The notes: generated from the sequence alone by a model not told the origin. A stretch of 64,000 bases of DNA from Sclerotiophoma versabilis (GCA_012274445.1 JAAROD010000033.1:248001-312000), one strand, 5' to 3'; counted from the stretch's first letter, positions 45,833-59,149 are shown. Program-made: numbers and translations.

Positions 45833-48800
45833 ATGGCTTTGAGGAGTCTTATCAGGTCAGAATTGGTACAAGAATTAACCACCACTGCTTTTGCTGACAT
45901 TGTACTCGAGTATTGGAAGAAACTCTCTCATCGTACCGGGACTCAACAGACCATACATTGCTTTCCCCGCGAACACCAATGGCCTCGCTCTGAGTCGGCA
46001 ATTGAAACTGCCGATGGAACCTCGGCAGCAGTTCTCCAGTTCTGCCGTAGACACAATGTCGGCGTTTACGATCTCATCTACGGAGCGTGGGCCATCGTCT
46101 CTGCCCGACACATGACTGGCGACCAGCATAACACCGCATTTACCGTCACTGGCTGGCATCGGTCGCTTTTTTCAAGGGAAGAAGAGATTGATCCAGCAGA
46201 TCATGACTTCCCTCTGATTCTGAATATTCCGGAGGATACAGATATTCTATCTTGGATTCGCGATGTCGGAAATTTCAGTGCTGAAGCATCATCGCACGCA
46301 CACATCGGCTACAAGCAGATATTAGAGGCACTCTCGTTAGATACCCCTCAAGCCAAGATTTCGATCAACCAGCAGCGAAACGGCCGAGATACCACCACCA
46401 CGGATGCAGGGTTTGTAATCGTTATTGATGTCATGATCACAGATGGGTTCAAGATCAGAGCCCGTCATTGTTCAACAATTCCCAGAAGAGAAATTCACGT
46501 ACTTCTGGAACACTTCTATACCATGCTGCGGCAGATTCTAGAAAGCCAGGAAGCAGCCATTCGAGACTTGCAGATGGTATCCGCTATGGAGATACGGTTG
46601 TTGCGCAAATATGGAGAGGCTTCTGTAAGCCCCAGAAGTGGCCTGGTTCATCACCTAATCGAGCAACAAGCGGTGTCGACACCGCATGCTGATGCTGTAC
46701 AATTCGAGGAGAACGAACCGCTTACCTTTTCAGCGTTAAACTTTCTGTCAAATCAGGTGGCTCGCCAGATACGAGCTCATGGTGCCTCTATCGTGCCAGT
46801 GCATATGTATCCGTCTGCTCACTTTATCGTGGCAATTTTGGCCATCCTGAAGGCCGGTGCTACATACGTTATGCTGGACCCTGAGGCCGCAGCTGCCCGC
46901 AGATCTTATATCATCAACGACACACGCGCAGATATTGTACTTGTGGATGGAGCAACTGCAGGACAGTACCATAACGAATTGAACATCGAGGAGCTCATCG
47001 AGCAGTCAAAGGGTCAAAGCGGAAGTAACCTCGCTATAGAACAGCGCGATAGTGACACTGCGTATATCATATACACATCTGGCTCTAGTGGAAATCCGAA
47101 GGGAGTCGAGTTACACCATCGCGCCGCGTTCAACGGCCTGCGAGCATTCCCTCGAAGAGCAGGACTTCGTCAACTGCTTTTTTACAATCCCGTGTTCTCG
47201 GCCGCGCAAAGATCCATATGGGCAACACTGAGTGTAGGCGGCTGTCTATGTCTTGCAGCCAAGTCTAATCTCACTGTCCATCTCGCTAAGACGATCAACA
47301 CCATGCGGATCAACTCCATTGATATGACCTCCACGACCACTGCATTGATCGCTCCAGATCAAGTGCCCTCTCTCAAAAGACTGGTTCTTGGTGGAGAAAT
47401 GGTCAATTCGACTGTCATACAGAGATGGGCGCACCGAGTGGAACTGTTCTCCTCCTACGGCCTCAGCGAGTGCACCCAGCTCAATTGGCGCTGCCGATTG
47501 CTGGATGAACACAACGCTCGAAACATCGGCCGACCATCTGACACCACAACATCATATATTCTCACTCCCGGAACCATCAATCTTTCGCCTCTATTAATTC
47601 CTGGTGAACTATGTCTCGGAGGGGACCAGCTCGCGCGAGGATACTTGAACCTTCCAGAGCAAACAGACGAGCGATTCATCATGAACCCCTTTGGAGATGG
47701 CCGACTGTACCGTACAGGGGATATGGCTGTTTGCCACGCCGATGGCTCGATCGAACTTCTCGGCCGCATCGACTTCCAGGTCAAGATCAACGGTCAAAGG
47801 ATCGAACCCGAAGAGCCCAACTCAATTATACAGTCTCACGAGCAAGTGGAAAACTCCGCTGTGGTGCCTGCTCTCGTGAACAAGAAGGTTCATCTTGCCG
47901 CTGTGATTGTTCGTCGCGATGGCAGCGATAGTGATGACTGGGATTCTTTTGTGGAACGCCTTCGGTTGCTCCTTCGGTCACGTGTCCCAGCTTATATGGT
48001 GCCAAGCTTCTGGATTCCCACTTCTGCACTGCCCCTTAATGCCAATGGTAAGGTCGATATGGTGGCTGTGCGCGACTTGGTGAAAGGGCTGGATGATGAT
48101 GGTAAACTGCTTCCGGAGGGGAAGAGAACAGGAAACGATAGCAGCGCTCTCAGCCACAACGAGACAATCATAAGAAGACTCTCATCTGAGCTACTTTCTA
48201 TACCGGAAGATTACATATCCATGCAGGATTCTTTTATCTCGCTAGGCGGGACATCCCTGGAAGCCATCCAGATTGTTTCAAGGCTCCGCTCCGAGCACCG
48301 TCTCGATTTGAAGATTGAAGACATTCTTCTAGGAAGCTCCCTTGCTTACATAGCTGGGAGCGTTAAAGATCAACTTGGAGAAGTCACTCTTGCAAACGAA
48401 CGAAATTTCGATGGTCCTACCTTACTCCGTGAGTCCCTTCACCTGACCGACGTCAGTATTGAGTATGGTGAGGTCGAAGACGTGTATCCTGTTACGCCAT
48501 TTCAGGAAGCCGCCATTGCAGACACAATCATGGGTGGGAAAAATTACATATATAGTCGGTTCTACCGCTTCACCGGTTACTCTATGGCGAGTGTTTACGA
48601 CGGATTACTGGCTCTGGCCAGATCAGAAGCTCTTCTCCGAACTACCTTTGTACCAAATGCGTCGTCTTTCATACAGGTTGTCAAGAAAACCGCAGAAGTT
48701 CCATGGAAAGAGATGCCAAACACGGATATCAAAAGATACCTACGGGATCAAGGAGACATACTGATGCACCCCGGACAGCTTTGGTGGAAAGCTGCTGTAC

Positions 48801-51800
48801 TAGCGGAGAACGTCCTTGTAATCACTGCCCACCACGCGCTCTTTGATTACTGGTCCAACGAGTTCTTGTCCCAGGATCTTACCTCCATTTTGATTGGGAG
48901 GCAGCCAATTCAAAGACCGTTATTCAGACATTATGTTGAGCATGTGCAAGCATACGATAAAGCGGCCATGAAGTCATTTTGGAGCGACTATCTGGATGGT
49001 GCAAAGCCGAGGGCCCTGGGGCCTTACACAGGAAGTGAAGTTACAGTGACTTCTAAACTGCACTCTAGTCTCAAAGATACAGCTTCAAGTCTCGGGGTTA
49101 CGCCCAGCGTGCTTTTGTACGCTGCATGGTCGCTCGCGCTCGCCACTGCTGACCCCAATATCAACATCAACGCCACCCTCGATGTCGTCTTCGGCATAAC
49201 GATTTCCGGCCGTGACGCCCCAATAACAGATGTCTTGTACATGAATGGACCAACGATCATGATTGCTCCGCTAAGAGTCAAAGTGAACCTTTCAAACTCG
49301 TTCAAGGAGCATGTAAACAGGGTTCAAGACAATCTATGGAAGACAGCAAGACACGCGCAATACGGACTTCGGAACATCTTGAAGTCAAGCAAGCTGGGAA
49401 AAGAACTTGTGGAGTCGATGGTAAACTTTCTGTTCAAAGCGGACAGCGGTGAGACGAAGGGAATTCATGATGAGGAGAGAGGACTGGTACCGTTGAAAGA
49501 CAAAAGCCTGGGAAATGTGGAGAATGTGAAACTTGAATTTGTCAACGACCAGCCAAATTCTGTCACTTTAGTCTCAAAACTGGATACAGACTTTGCGCAG
49601 AGGCTTATCGATTCGGTTGCAAGTATTCTGGACTCAGCGACAAAGAAGACGCAGATGAAAGAGCTCTCAACTGAACGGTGGAGCTCGGAGCAGCAAGAGC
49701 TGTTGGTCACAAAGGTTGAGGCTACTGTGGATAGAGATGATCCCAGTTCAAGAGTTATTAATGAGTTGGAAGTGGTAGGACTTGATGGTTCCAATGGGAA
49801 TGGGCTGAACGGAACGGAGTTGACCAGCGTGGTACCTGCTGCCGAGCTCCCATCCGCTGTTCATTACGTTAGCCGACAGACAAACTGCGCGCTAGCAACG
49901 ATATCCTCAAATTTTGCGGAGCACAAGGAGTCTGGGCCACATTTGTCGAACGGTGAAGAATATGACAGGCGTAGTACTTCAAAGGCAAATCTACACTGCG
50001 AGCTGGCGCATTCTGCGTTCCAGAGAACAGCTGCCTTATACCCAGGAAAGATAGCAGTACAGGATATGTCAGGATCTCACTTGACTTACGCGGGACTTTC
50101 CATCAAGGTCAACCGACTCGCGGGTTTATTGAGAAGTAAAGGAGTTGCACTGGAGCAGGTGGTACCCATAATGCTCGAGAAGTCAATCAACACCGTTGTG
50201 GCCATGTTTGGAATTTTGGTAGCTGGTGGCGCGTTTCTGCCTCTTGGTCCAGAAAATCCACGACAACGGAACCAGGGTATCCTCGAGGATCTAGAGGGCA
50301 CCATTGCCGTTGCGGATCGGTCCAACGCTGACTTCTTCGATGAGGCTGGGTTTGAGGTCATCATTCTCGACGATCTTGAGTGGGATAACATGCCCATAGA
50401 AAGACAAATTATACCCGGACTGAAGCCTTCTAGTCTTGCATACGTCATATATACTTCTGGAAGTACCGGAAAGCCCAAAGGAACTCTTCTGATGCATGAG
50501 GGCGTTGCGGTCGCGACGAAGGCAATCAACGAAGCAACACAGACGGATATGCGGCACAGGTTTCTGTGGGTTCCCAATTATACTTTTGATGGATCACTCG
50601 ATACTCTATTTACGGCTCTTTCGGCTGGAGGCACGCTGTGCGTAGCTCCTCAGGGTGAAATTGCAGTCAACCTTACAGGGCTCATCAGCAGGATGGAGAT
50701 CAACCGAGCCAACATGACCCCTTCGATGACAACACTTATCAATCCTAAGGAAGTTCCTAGCCTCAAAGTCCTTTTGACAGGAGGGGAGGCGATAACCCCG
50801 CAAATAGTCGCAGCATGGTGGCCACGCGTGAAGATATACAACTCTTACGGGCCGACCGAGGCGACGATCTCAATCTCCACCAAACAGGTCGAACTGGGGA
50901 TGAATCTTCGTAATGTGGGCCGGCCTTACAAGAACGTGACTGCCATGATACTGGATCCAGACACAATGCAGACAGTGCCCAATGGTGACGTTGGCGAGCT
51001 TTGTATCGCGGGGCCGCAGCTAGCGAGAGGGTATCTCAAACGACCCGAAGCGACCAAGAAGGTCTTTGTTGAAGGGCCCCATGGGACATTGTATCGTACG
51101 GGTGATCTTGCTCGGTTTATGCCGAATGGAGATATCGAGTTGTTCGGACGCCGGGATGATCAGGTCAAGATTAATGGTTACCGGATCGAACTCGAAGAGA
51201 TCGAGAGCGTTATCAGAAGAACCGGACTCTTCGAGAAGTGTGTTGTCATTGCAGTAACAGTTTTGAAACTAAAGCAGCTCGTGGCGCTCTACAAGAAACT
51301 TCCCAAAGCTGGAGATGAAGAAAGTGGTTTTCTTCTGCCCCCGGAAGATGGGGCAGATCTTGAACAAGCGAAAGGCCAACTTTCGACGATTCCCAACTAC
51401 ATGATACCGACTATATGGCTTCCTGTCTCAGAATTTCCTCTATCGCCTGCGGGAAAGATCGACAAAAAGAGATTGAGAACTGCCGTAGAGGGAATGACAG
51501 ACGATGAGCTCAAAGGCTATTTGCCGAAGCAGGAGGAATCAGAGTGCATTACCGAATCTGAGCTTACTCTGCAGTCGGTATGGTCTGTTCTCTTCAATAC
51601 ACCGATAGGTGACATCCACGCAAACTCATCGTTTCATGCCTTGGGTGGGGATTCAATTTCCGCCCTGAATCTTGTCAGCATGCTCAGGCGTCAGGGCCAT
51701 GAGCTCAAGGTCAGCGACATCGTGTCGAAAGTCACTCTGAGACAACAGGCGACATTGATCGACAAAGACATCCATTCTGGAGTGACTACAACTGCTCCAC

Positions 51801-53125
51801 AACAGCTGCAATATCGGCCACCTAAGTCTATTTATGACTATCTGTCTAGTGTCGGTGTCTCCCATGACGAAATTGAGGACATCTATCCATGCAGCCCTGG
51901 CCAGGTCGAGTTTTTGACACAAGGGAACAAAGAAGAACAGTTCTGGCAACTAATGGCTGTCAGAGAGCTTCCGGACGAGCTTGATTTTGATCGCTGGGTA
52001 GAGCTCACAAGAAGGCTTACGCAGGAAAACCAAATTCTGCGCGCTTTGTATCTATACACCGACAAAGATGACCCTCAGACGGCGGTACAAGTTGTACTGA
52101 AGAATTCCAATCTCAATCTCAGTTACAAATCTTTCACCACAGCAGAAGAGAAGCAACAGGTACTGGAAAGAGAATGGGAAACCCGGTTTGACCCATCGAA
52201 GCCGTTCGTCAGATACACATGTCTGTCCGACTCGAAATCTGGGCAGAGGTATCTAGTCGTGAAGCTCGATCATGCCTCATACGACGGAACTCTTCTACAC
52301 ATCTTCGACGCCCAATTCAAAGCGTTCGCCAAAGGTCTGCAGACTGTCAAACACACCCCCTTCAAGCACTTCATCAGTCACGTTCTCTCTCAACCTAAGC
52401 AGCCTCAACTTGACTATTGGACGGGTTTGCTCTCGAATAGAGCTTTCGACTTCCCAACGACAGCACTCTGCCCGAGAATTACTGAAACCGCCTCGGCACG
52501 GATCAGCGCGTCTCTTGACATTGATACGATCGCTACTACCGTTGGTGTTACGTCTCCAATTGTCTTCCAGACGGCTTTTTCGCTTCTGCTCGCTCACCTC
52601 AGCGGTAATCGGGAGGTCATATACGACAATCTGATAACAGGGCGCAACGTAGCCCTCGACGACCCGCAGCTGATCAATGGAAACTGTGCCAACTTCTTAC
52701 CATTTTACAGCTGCATGGAGGCCGAGAAGCCCACGGTAGAACTTCTGAAGGAAACTCAATCCGCATTCTGGGCAAATTCTGAGAATGGCTTCGTTTCACT
52801 TGGAGAGATTTATTCCTCCTTGGGTAAAGAACGCGCCGTTGCTGCGGCAAAATGTCTCTTCTGCTTCCAACCATTTGAACCTGTTACTGGAGAACAGGAT
52901 CCTATGCGCTGGATTGTCATGAAGATGAGTAAAGTTACAATGTTTTTCAATTATGCGGTTCAGTTGGAAGTCCTGAAGGCGGCAAAGAAAGGTGAGTATG
53001 TCATAAGATTTGGGTACGATGGCAAGATTTTTACAAAAGAGCAAGTACAAATGGCATTGGATTGGTACGTAGGATGCTTGGAGAAAATTGGCAAGGGCAA
53101 GACGGTGGATGATTTGGGCCTTTAG
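45833..53125 (+). CDS. Bimodular nonribosomal peptide synthetase, (C*)-A-T-C-A-T-CT
   Basis: One exon of 2430 residues. Order: a partial condensation domain without HHxxxDG (1-260); A1 (270-765; YIIYTSGSSGNPKG near 410); T1 (S808 in LGGTSLEAI); C1 (870-1290; HHALFD at 1000-1005, with Tyr replacing the usual Gly); a 110-residue polar linker; A2 (1390-1890; YVIYTSGSTGKPKG near 1537); T2 (S1941 in LGGDSISAL); terminal C (2000-2420; DHASYDG from D2146). The DHxxxDG terminal domain resembles fungal CT domains that release by cyclisation. By hand alignment to GrsA, A2 has the amino-acid-type Asp (FDGSL) but A1 has Ser456 there (FSAAQ), so its substrate may not be a normal alpha-amino acid. A start at the ATG at 45820 with a weak intron (GTCAGA to CTCGAG), leading into YWKKLSH, is a plausible alternative. 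Confidence 0.93.
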   Translation: MALRSLIRSELVQELTTTAFADIVLEYWKKLSHRTGTQQTIHCFPREHQWPRSESAIETADGTSAAVLQFCRRHNVGVYDLIYGAWAIVSARHMTGDQHNTAFTVTGWHRSLFSREEEIDPADHDFPLILNIPEDTDILSWIRDVGNFSAEASSHAHIGYKQILEALSLDTPQAKISINQQRNGRDTTTTDAGFVIVIDVMITDGFKIRARHCSTIPRREIHVLLEHFYTMLRQILESQEAAIRDLQMVSAMEIRLLRKYGEASVSPRSGLVHHLIEQQAVSTPHADAVQFEENEPLTFSALNFLSNQVARQIRAHGASIVPVHMYPSAHFIVAILAILKAGATYVMLDPEAAAARRSYIINDTRADIVLVDGATAGQYHNELNIEELIEQSKGQSGSNLAIEQRDSDTAYIIYTSGSSGNPKGVELHHRAAFNGLRAFPRRAGLRQLLFYNPVFSAAQRSIWATLSVGGCLCLAAKSNLTVHLAKTINTMRINSIDMTSTTTALIAPDQVPSLKRLVLGGEMVNSTVIQRWAHRVELFSSYGLSECTQLNWRCRLLDEHNARNIGRPSDTTTSYILTPGTINLSPLLIPGELCLGGDQLARGYLNLPEQTDERFIMNPFGDGRLYRTGDMAVCHADGSIELLGRIDFQVKINGQRIEPEEPNSIIQSHEQVENSAVVPALVNKKVHLAAVIVRRDGSDSDDWDSFVERLRLLLRSRVPAYMVPSFWIPTSALPLNANGKVDMVAVRDLVKGLDDDGKLLPEGKRTGNDSSALSHNETIIRRLSSELLSIPEDYISMQDSFISLGGTSLEAIQIVSRLRSEHRLDLKIEDILLGSSLAYIAGSVKDQLGEVTLANERNFDGPTLLRESLHLTDVSIEYGEVEDVYPVTPFQEAAIADTIMGGKNYIYSRFYRFTGYSMASVYDGLLALARSEALLRTTFVPNASSFIQVVKKTAEVPWKEMPNTDIKRYLRDQGDILMHPGQLWWKAAVLAENVLVITAHHALFDYWSNEFLSQDLTSILIGRQPIQRPLFRHYVEHVQAYDKAAMKSFWSDYLDGAKPRALGPYTGSEVTVTSKLHSSLKDTASSLGVTPSVLLYAAWSLALATADPNININATLDVVFGITISGRDAPITDVLYMNGPTIMIAPLRVKVNLSNSFKEHVNRVQDNLWKTARHAQYGLRNILKSSKLGKELVESMVNFLFKADSGETKGIHDEERGLVPLKDKSLGNVENVKLEFVNDQPNSVTLVSKLDTDFAQRLIDSVASILDSATKKTQMKELSTERWSSEQQELLVTKVEATVDRDDPSSRVINELEVVGLDGSNGNGLNGTELTSVVPAAELPSAVHYVSRQTNCALATISSNFAEHKESGPHLSNGEEYDRRSTSKANLHCELAHSAFQRTAALYPGKIAVQDMSGSHLTYAGLSIKVNRLAGLLRSKGVALEQVVPIMLEKSINTVVAMFGILVAGGAFLPLGPENPRQRNQGILEDLEGTIAVADRSNADFFDEAGFEVIILDDLEWDNMPIERQIIPGLKPSSLAYVIYTSGSTGKPKGTLLMHEGVAVATKAINEATQTDMRHRFLWVPNYTFDGSLDTLFTALSAGGTLCVAPQGEIAVNLTGLISRMEINRANMTPSMTTLINPKEVPSLKVLLTGGEAITPQIVAAWWPRVKIYNSYGPTEATISISTKQVELGMNLRNVGRPYKNVTAMILDPDTMQTVPNGDVGELCIAGPQLARGYLKRPEATKKVFVEGPHGTLYRTGDLARFMPNGDIELFGRRDDQVKINGYRIELEEIESVIRRTGLFEKCVVIAVTVLKLKQLVALYKKLPKAGDEESGFLLPPEDGADLEQAKGQLSTIPNYMIPTIWLPVSEFPLSPAGKIDKKRLRTAVEGMTDDELKGYLPKQEESECITESELTLQSVWSVLFNTPIGDIHANSSFHALGGDSISALNLVSMLRRQGHELKVSDIVSKVTLRQQATLIDKDIHSGVTTTAPQQLQYRPPKSIYDYLSSVGVSHDEIEDIYPCSPGQVEFLTQGNKEEQFWQLMAVRELPDELDFDRWVELTRRLTQENQILRALYLYTDKDDPQTAVQVVLKNSNLNLSYKSFTTAEEKQQVLEREWETRFDPSKPFVRYTCLSDSKSGQRYLVVKLDHASYDGTLLHIFDAQFKAFAKGLQTVKHTPFKHFISHVLSQPKQPQLDYWTGLLSNRAFDFPTTALCPRITETASARISASLDIDTIATTVGVTSPIVFQTAFSLLLAHLSGNREVIYDNLITGRNVALDDPQLINGNCANFLPFYSCMEAEKPTVELLKETQSAFWANSENGFVSLGEIYSSLGKERAVAAAKCLFCFQPFEPVTGEQDPMRWIVMKMSKVTMFFNYAVQLEVLKAAKKGEYVIRFGYDGKIFTKEQVQMALDWYVGCLEKIGKGKTVDDLGL

Positions 53126-53358
53126 ACATGATTTGAGCAGTAGCGACGATACAGCATATTTCCAGTTTCATTGAATCAAGATGTTGCCAATGGGTACACG
53201 TGATAGCAGAAAGAGTCGGTTCGTTTTGGCTTTCTTGTTCAAACTTGATTTTTTGGGGGTATTTTGAAACATTTCACTGTATTTGGGTAGGCTGTGTACA
53301 ACTCACACGTAATTCGATGTGACAACCATGTATTTAAGTTATTCTAAAATGTGCTGCA

Positions 53359-54399
53359 TCACGGCTTCTGACCCACGAAAACGAACCTGCGAACCTTCCA
53401 CCCAAGTCCCCTTCTCGCTTCCACTATGGCCTCGGTGTGCAACCTACTCAGCTCGTCTTTCACATTGGGAGGCATTTTGCTGATCAATTCCTGAAAGAGA
53501 TTGAGATAGTTCATCTGATCCAAGACGACGATATAGTCGTCTGACTTGCATTCCTCTTTTTCGACACTCTGAAGTCCCATCTCCTCGAAGGTTTCTGCGA
53601 GGGCGGCAGACCAGCTACATGTTCGTTAGTCCAATATCACGATTGCTGAAGCTTGTGGAACAAGACTCATGCGTAGAGAAGATAATCGTTTGGAAGAGCT
53701 TACGCAGATTTGGTTTGAAACCTGGCATTGAGGCTTGCCAATAGTTTTTCTGTGTTCTCGGACGGGTTTGAAGGGTCACTCTTCAAGAGCTTGCGATTCC
53801 CTGCATCGTCATTGGGTTCCTCCCATTGGATATAGCCACCCGGCTCTACGCAGGAACTATTAGTAACTCTGCCCTATGCCTTACCTTAGAGAGAGGCCTA
53901 GAACACATACTAGCTAGCTTCAAAAGATTTTTTATTACAGGTCGAGGATCACCACCAGCTTGATTCACCACCTGTACAAGCAGTCGTGCGTGAACGACAT
54001 CGTATTTCTCCACGTATTCAGCTGGAATGTCCTTGAGGATATCCAAATGGCCAAGGGAAACATTTTTGGGGATGAATCCTGGTGCCGGATACTGTTCGCT
54101 CGAGATATCGAAGCCGTGAATCTCGGCGTTGGGGTACTGGCGCGCGAGATCGTGTGCCCAGATTCTGCCAATATCTAGTCAGCACACGTATTATTGTGGT
54201 CGAACAGACAATACCCAGTGCCCGTGCCTACGTCGGCAACAAGAACTCCAGATGAAGGGAGTTTGATGGAAGGATAGAGGATGTATCCCATGCTCTCCTT
54301 CCATATGTAGTGCTGGAGATTCAGACGTGTAGAGGCTAAAACATCTCTGTTCAGTCGGTACGGGTCCGTCGCTCCGTTTGCATGGCTAGTGTTGGACAT
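53359..54399 (-). CDS. Class I SAM-dependent methyltransferase
   Basis: Four exons, 54399-54215, 54164-53911, 53845-53704 and 53614-53359, give 278 residues. The SAM-binding motif I is LVADVGTGTGIW (about residues 53-64, split by intron 1), followed by an acidic strand end in EIHGFDIS and post-motif YDVVHARLLVQ. PGGYIQWEEPN is the typical motif III region of LaeA/UMTA-type fungal methyltransferases. The C-terminus ends FVFVGQKP. All three introns are short with GT-AG ends (GTATTG, GTATGT, GTAAGC donors), and the reading frame is kept only with all of them. It probably methylates O or N of the NRPS product; a LaeA-like global role is less likely given its position. It is convergent with the NRPS and divergent from the halogenase. 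Confidence 0.88.
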
Positions 54400-56887
<2,488 letters not shown>

Positions 56888-57239
56888 AAACAGACGTTTT
56901 CGGTTACGTAGGGTATGAGTCGATACACATAGACAGACTTAGATTGGATGTCACGTTCTTTTTGGTTTCTGTCGTCCTGGAATTTATATACTTGTGATAG
57001 TTATATGTTCTGCTAGGCCGCTATCTAGTCTCCTGCCCTTCAGTGGCTCTCTCTGCTGCATCAACATCAATTCGAGATTTTAAGTACTAGAGACAGGTAT
57101 ATACTGCTACAGATAGCATTACTAGCATTGATCAAGCAACAAGCAAACTTTGGCATCTGCCTCACTTCTTTTTGTACTTCGAACGAGTATGATAGTCAGT
57201 TCATCCTTTCTCTCGTGCTCGAGGATAATATCGAGATGC
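56888..57239. other. Halogenase downstream region
   Basis: The halogenase 3' UTR and short non-coding sequence up to the DUF3435 fragment. Nothing else is visible. Confidence 0.4.
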
Positions 57240-57462
57240 CAACCAAGGAGTAGTTGAGTTGGACGCCTGGTACCAGACCAACGAACGCTTGCTTTACAAG
57301 GATGTCGAGCTTTTCTATTGGAGTGAAACAAAGCCTGGGTGGCGCGTTGAAGTCAAACTAAGGAATCACAAAGGACATAGCAAATGCAAGAAGCACGCGT
57401 ACGTGAATGGTGCACCCCTTGTAATTGCAATTAACGCTAGACAGGCTTACTGTAAAGCTTAG
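57240..57462 (+). pseudogene. Broken fragment of a DUF3435 tyrosine recombinase
   Basis: About 50 codons from DAWYQTNERLLYKDVEL to KGHSKCKKHAY closely match residues 200-247 of the recombinase at 61581-64000 (SDAWYQTNEGLLYKDIEL ... KGHREYKKHAY). The region that should hold the first catalytic Arg (VGVRPGE in the intact gene) is not preserved just upstream, and similarity stops after the HAY block. The fragment lies in the same orientation as the intact gene and about 4 kb away. It is a relic of a related element or of a partial duplication. Confidence 0.75.
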
Positions 57463-57492
57463 GCCGTTAAGAATTCACCGCAACATCACCCG

Positions 57493-58151
57493 TTATTTTG
57501 TGCAGATGTCTGTCCAGTCTCGGCGCTCGCCCTCATGCATAATAGTCTGGTTTGCCCTAGGCATGAGAACTCCTGTAGAGACAAAAGCAGTGTCTTCTTC
57601 CTTGAACCTTGAGATAAGGTAAGCATATGTGAAACCTTCAGTGTTCACCAAGTCTAGAAGATCCTCTATATCTAGCAACTAGTTACGCATAAAATGGTCA
57701 TGGACATCCAGACAGCCCTTGTCAATATAGATGCATGCCCGGTAGCGGTAGCTGTTAGGATAAAACTCCCCCTCTCCCGATCTCAGCCATTCGTTGAACA
57801 GTCTGCATTAGTCAGTGTAATATATATAAACAGGTAAACATAGTAGACGTACTTGTGGATCCCACCAGGAATTGCGTCTTGCAGCTCGGGTGAAGACTAT
57901 GACATTATGGTTAGCGTGTTCGTGATGTGTTGCCTGAATTGTATGAGGGCCTTTACTATAACCTTCAAATCCATGCGATCCCATAACTTGGGTATGTTAT
58001 CTTCTTCCAGATTTCGATGCATCATTAGATTTAGATGGGCCATAAACCGCTCTCACTTCGCATTGTCTTTGTAGTCGCCACAGTAGATTATGAAGCCATA
58101 TGGGGTCTTTTTCTTAGTGCCTGCCTCCGCTATGTTTGAAACAGAATCCAT
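57493..58151 (-). pseudogene. Spliced gene decayed by three in-frame stops
   Basis: A minus-strand frame can be followed from MDSVSNIAEAGTKKKTPYGF through YCGDYKDNAK, a TGA stop (58056-58054), ERFMAHLNLMMHRNLEED, a TAG stop (57899-57897), SSPELQDAIPGG, an intact-looking intron (GTACGT, CTGACTAAT, GCAG), then LFNEWLRSGEGEFYPN, another TAG (57681-57679), and TYAYLISRFKEEDTAF. Coding character between the stops is good, so the gene was functional before. The PYGFxIY opening is that of a large, uncharacterised multicopy protein family that I recall from Pezizomycotina genomes. Each stop fits a single C-to-T-type change, consistent with RIP or simple decay, but three sites do not prove it. Confidence 0.6.
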
Positions 58152-59147
58152 ACATTGATATTAGTCGATGAGTTTAAGAAAGACTGCTTGAGCCGTAGGC
58201 TTGGCCGACAGTGATGTCCTAGAACTGCTTTATAGTATTAGTATCAGGCGTGTGACGCTGTACGGAGTGAGGCAAAGCGGAGGTAATGCGAAGGAGGAGA
58301 GCTTGAACTAGAAGGCGTCAGCTACTGTTGTCTCCTACAACGTTGAGTCTGCTCGTACGATGGGCGAAATATCTCCGGCAGTAGAGCCATAAGCGTGGGG
58401 AATGCAGTGCAGTCGCTAATCCCACCCATTGCAGAAGCCCTACAAGGAAGCTGGTGGATATTGGCATGTCACTGAGCCTGTCCTCGGGGCAGAAATGACT
58501 GAAGGGTGCCTAAGCTGGCAAGTAGTACTGAATCGGTTCTCATGTCCAGATTAATCTCCAAGCACACAGGCAGAGCTTGCATAGCCTACTGGTCTTGAAT
58601 ACTATACGCATACAGTACCAGCCTTCAATAAGCATTCAAGTAGACTCTAGTTTAGAGGGTTTACAATAATGCAACAGTATGGTGTCTGTGCAGCAGAATG
58701 TAATTACCAAAGGCGTAGAGCGTACGCAACGCGATGTTGTTTATGTTCTTGGTTTGTTCACAGTCTCGCCTCCAATGTCTTCATCCTGGATAGCTGCGGT
58801 AATAGGTGTCCTATCCACCTGTAGCTTCTTGCGCACTTGACCACATCCACGATGACTTCTTGTAGTCTGCCTTATATCGTAGCGATAGAAGCCTGCCAGC
58901 AACTCTACTTGCAGTGCGTGAGTTCACATCTACTGCCGGTAAGCTCAATGGGCACAACAAGCGCTGCTGATGTACTTCGTGGAGTGAGGAAAAGCTCTTT
59001 TTACATACTTAGTATATATTGTATATCTTTCTCTCAGTCCTTCACATACGACCATAGGACGTTGAAAACAAGTTCTCCCGTCCGGTCCGCCGTCTGTCGT
59101 GGCACCGTTTTGAGAAAACCGCCATGCGCATTTCTGTTTTCAGTAAT
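58152..59147. other. Non-coding stretch left of the Pogo element
   Basis: About 1 kb without convincing coding sequence. It may include further decayed upstream exons of the minus-strand pseudogene, but I cannot follow a frame through it. Confidence 0.4.
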
Positions 59148-59149
59148 TA

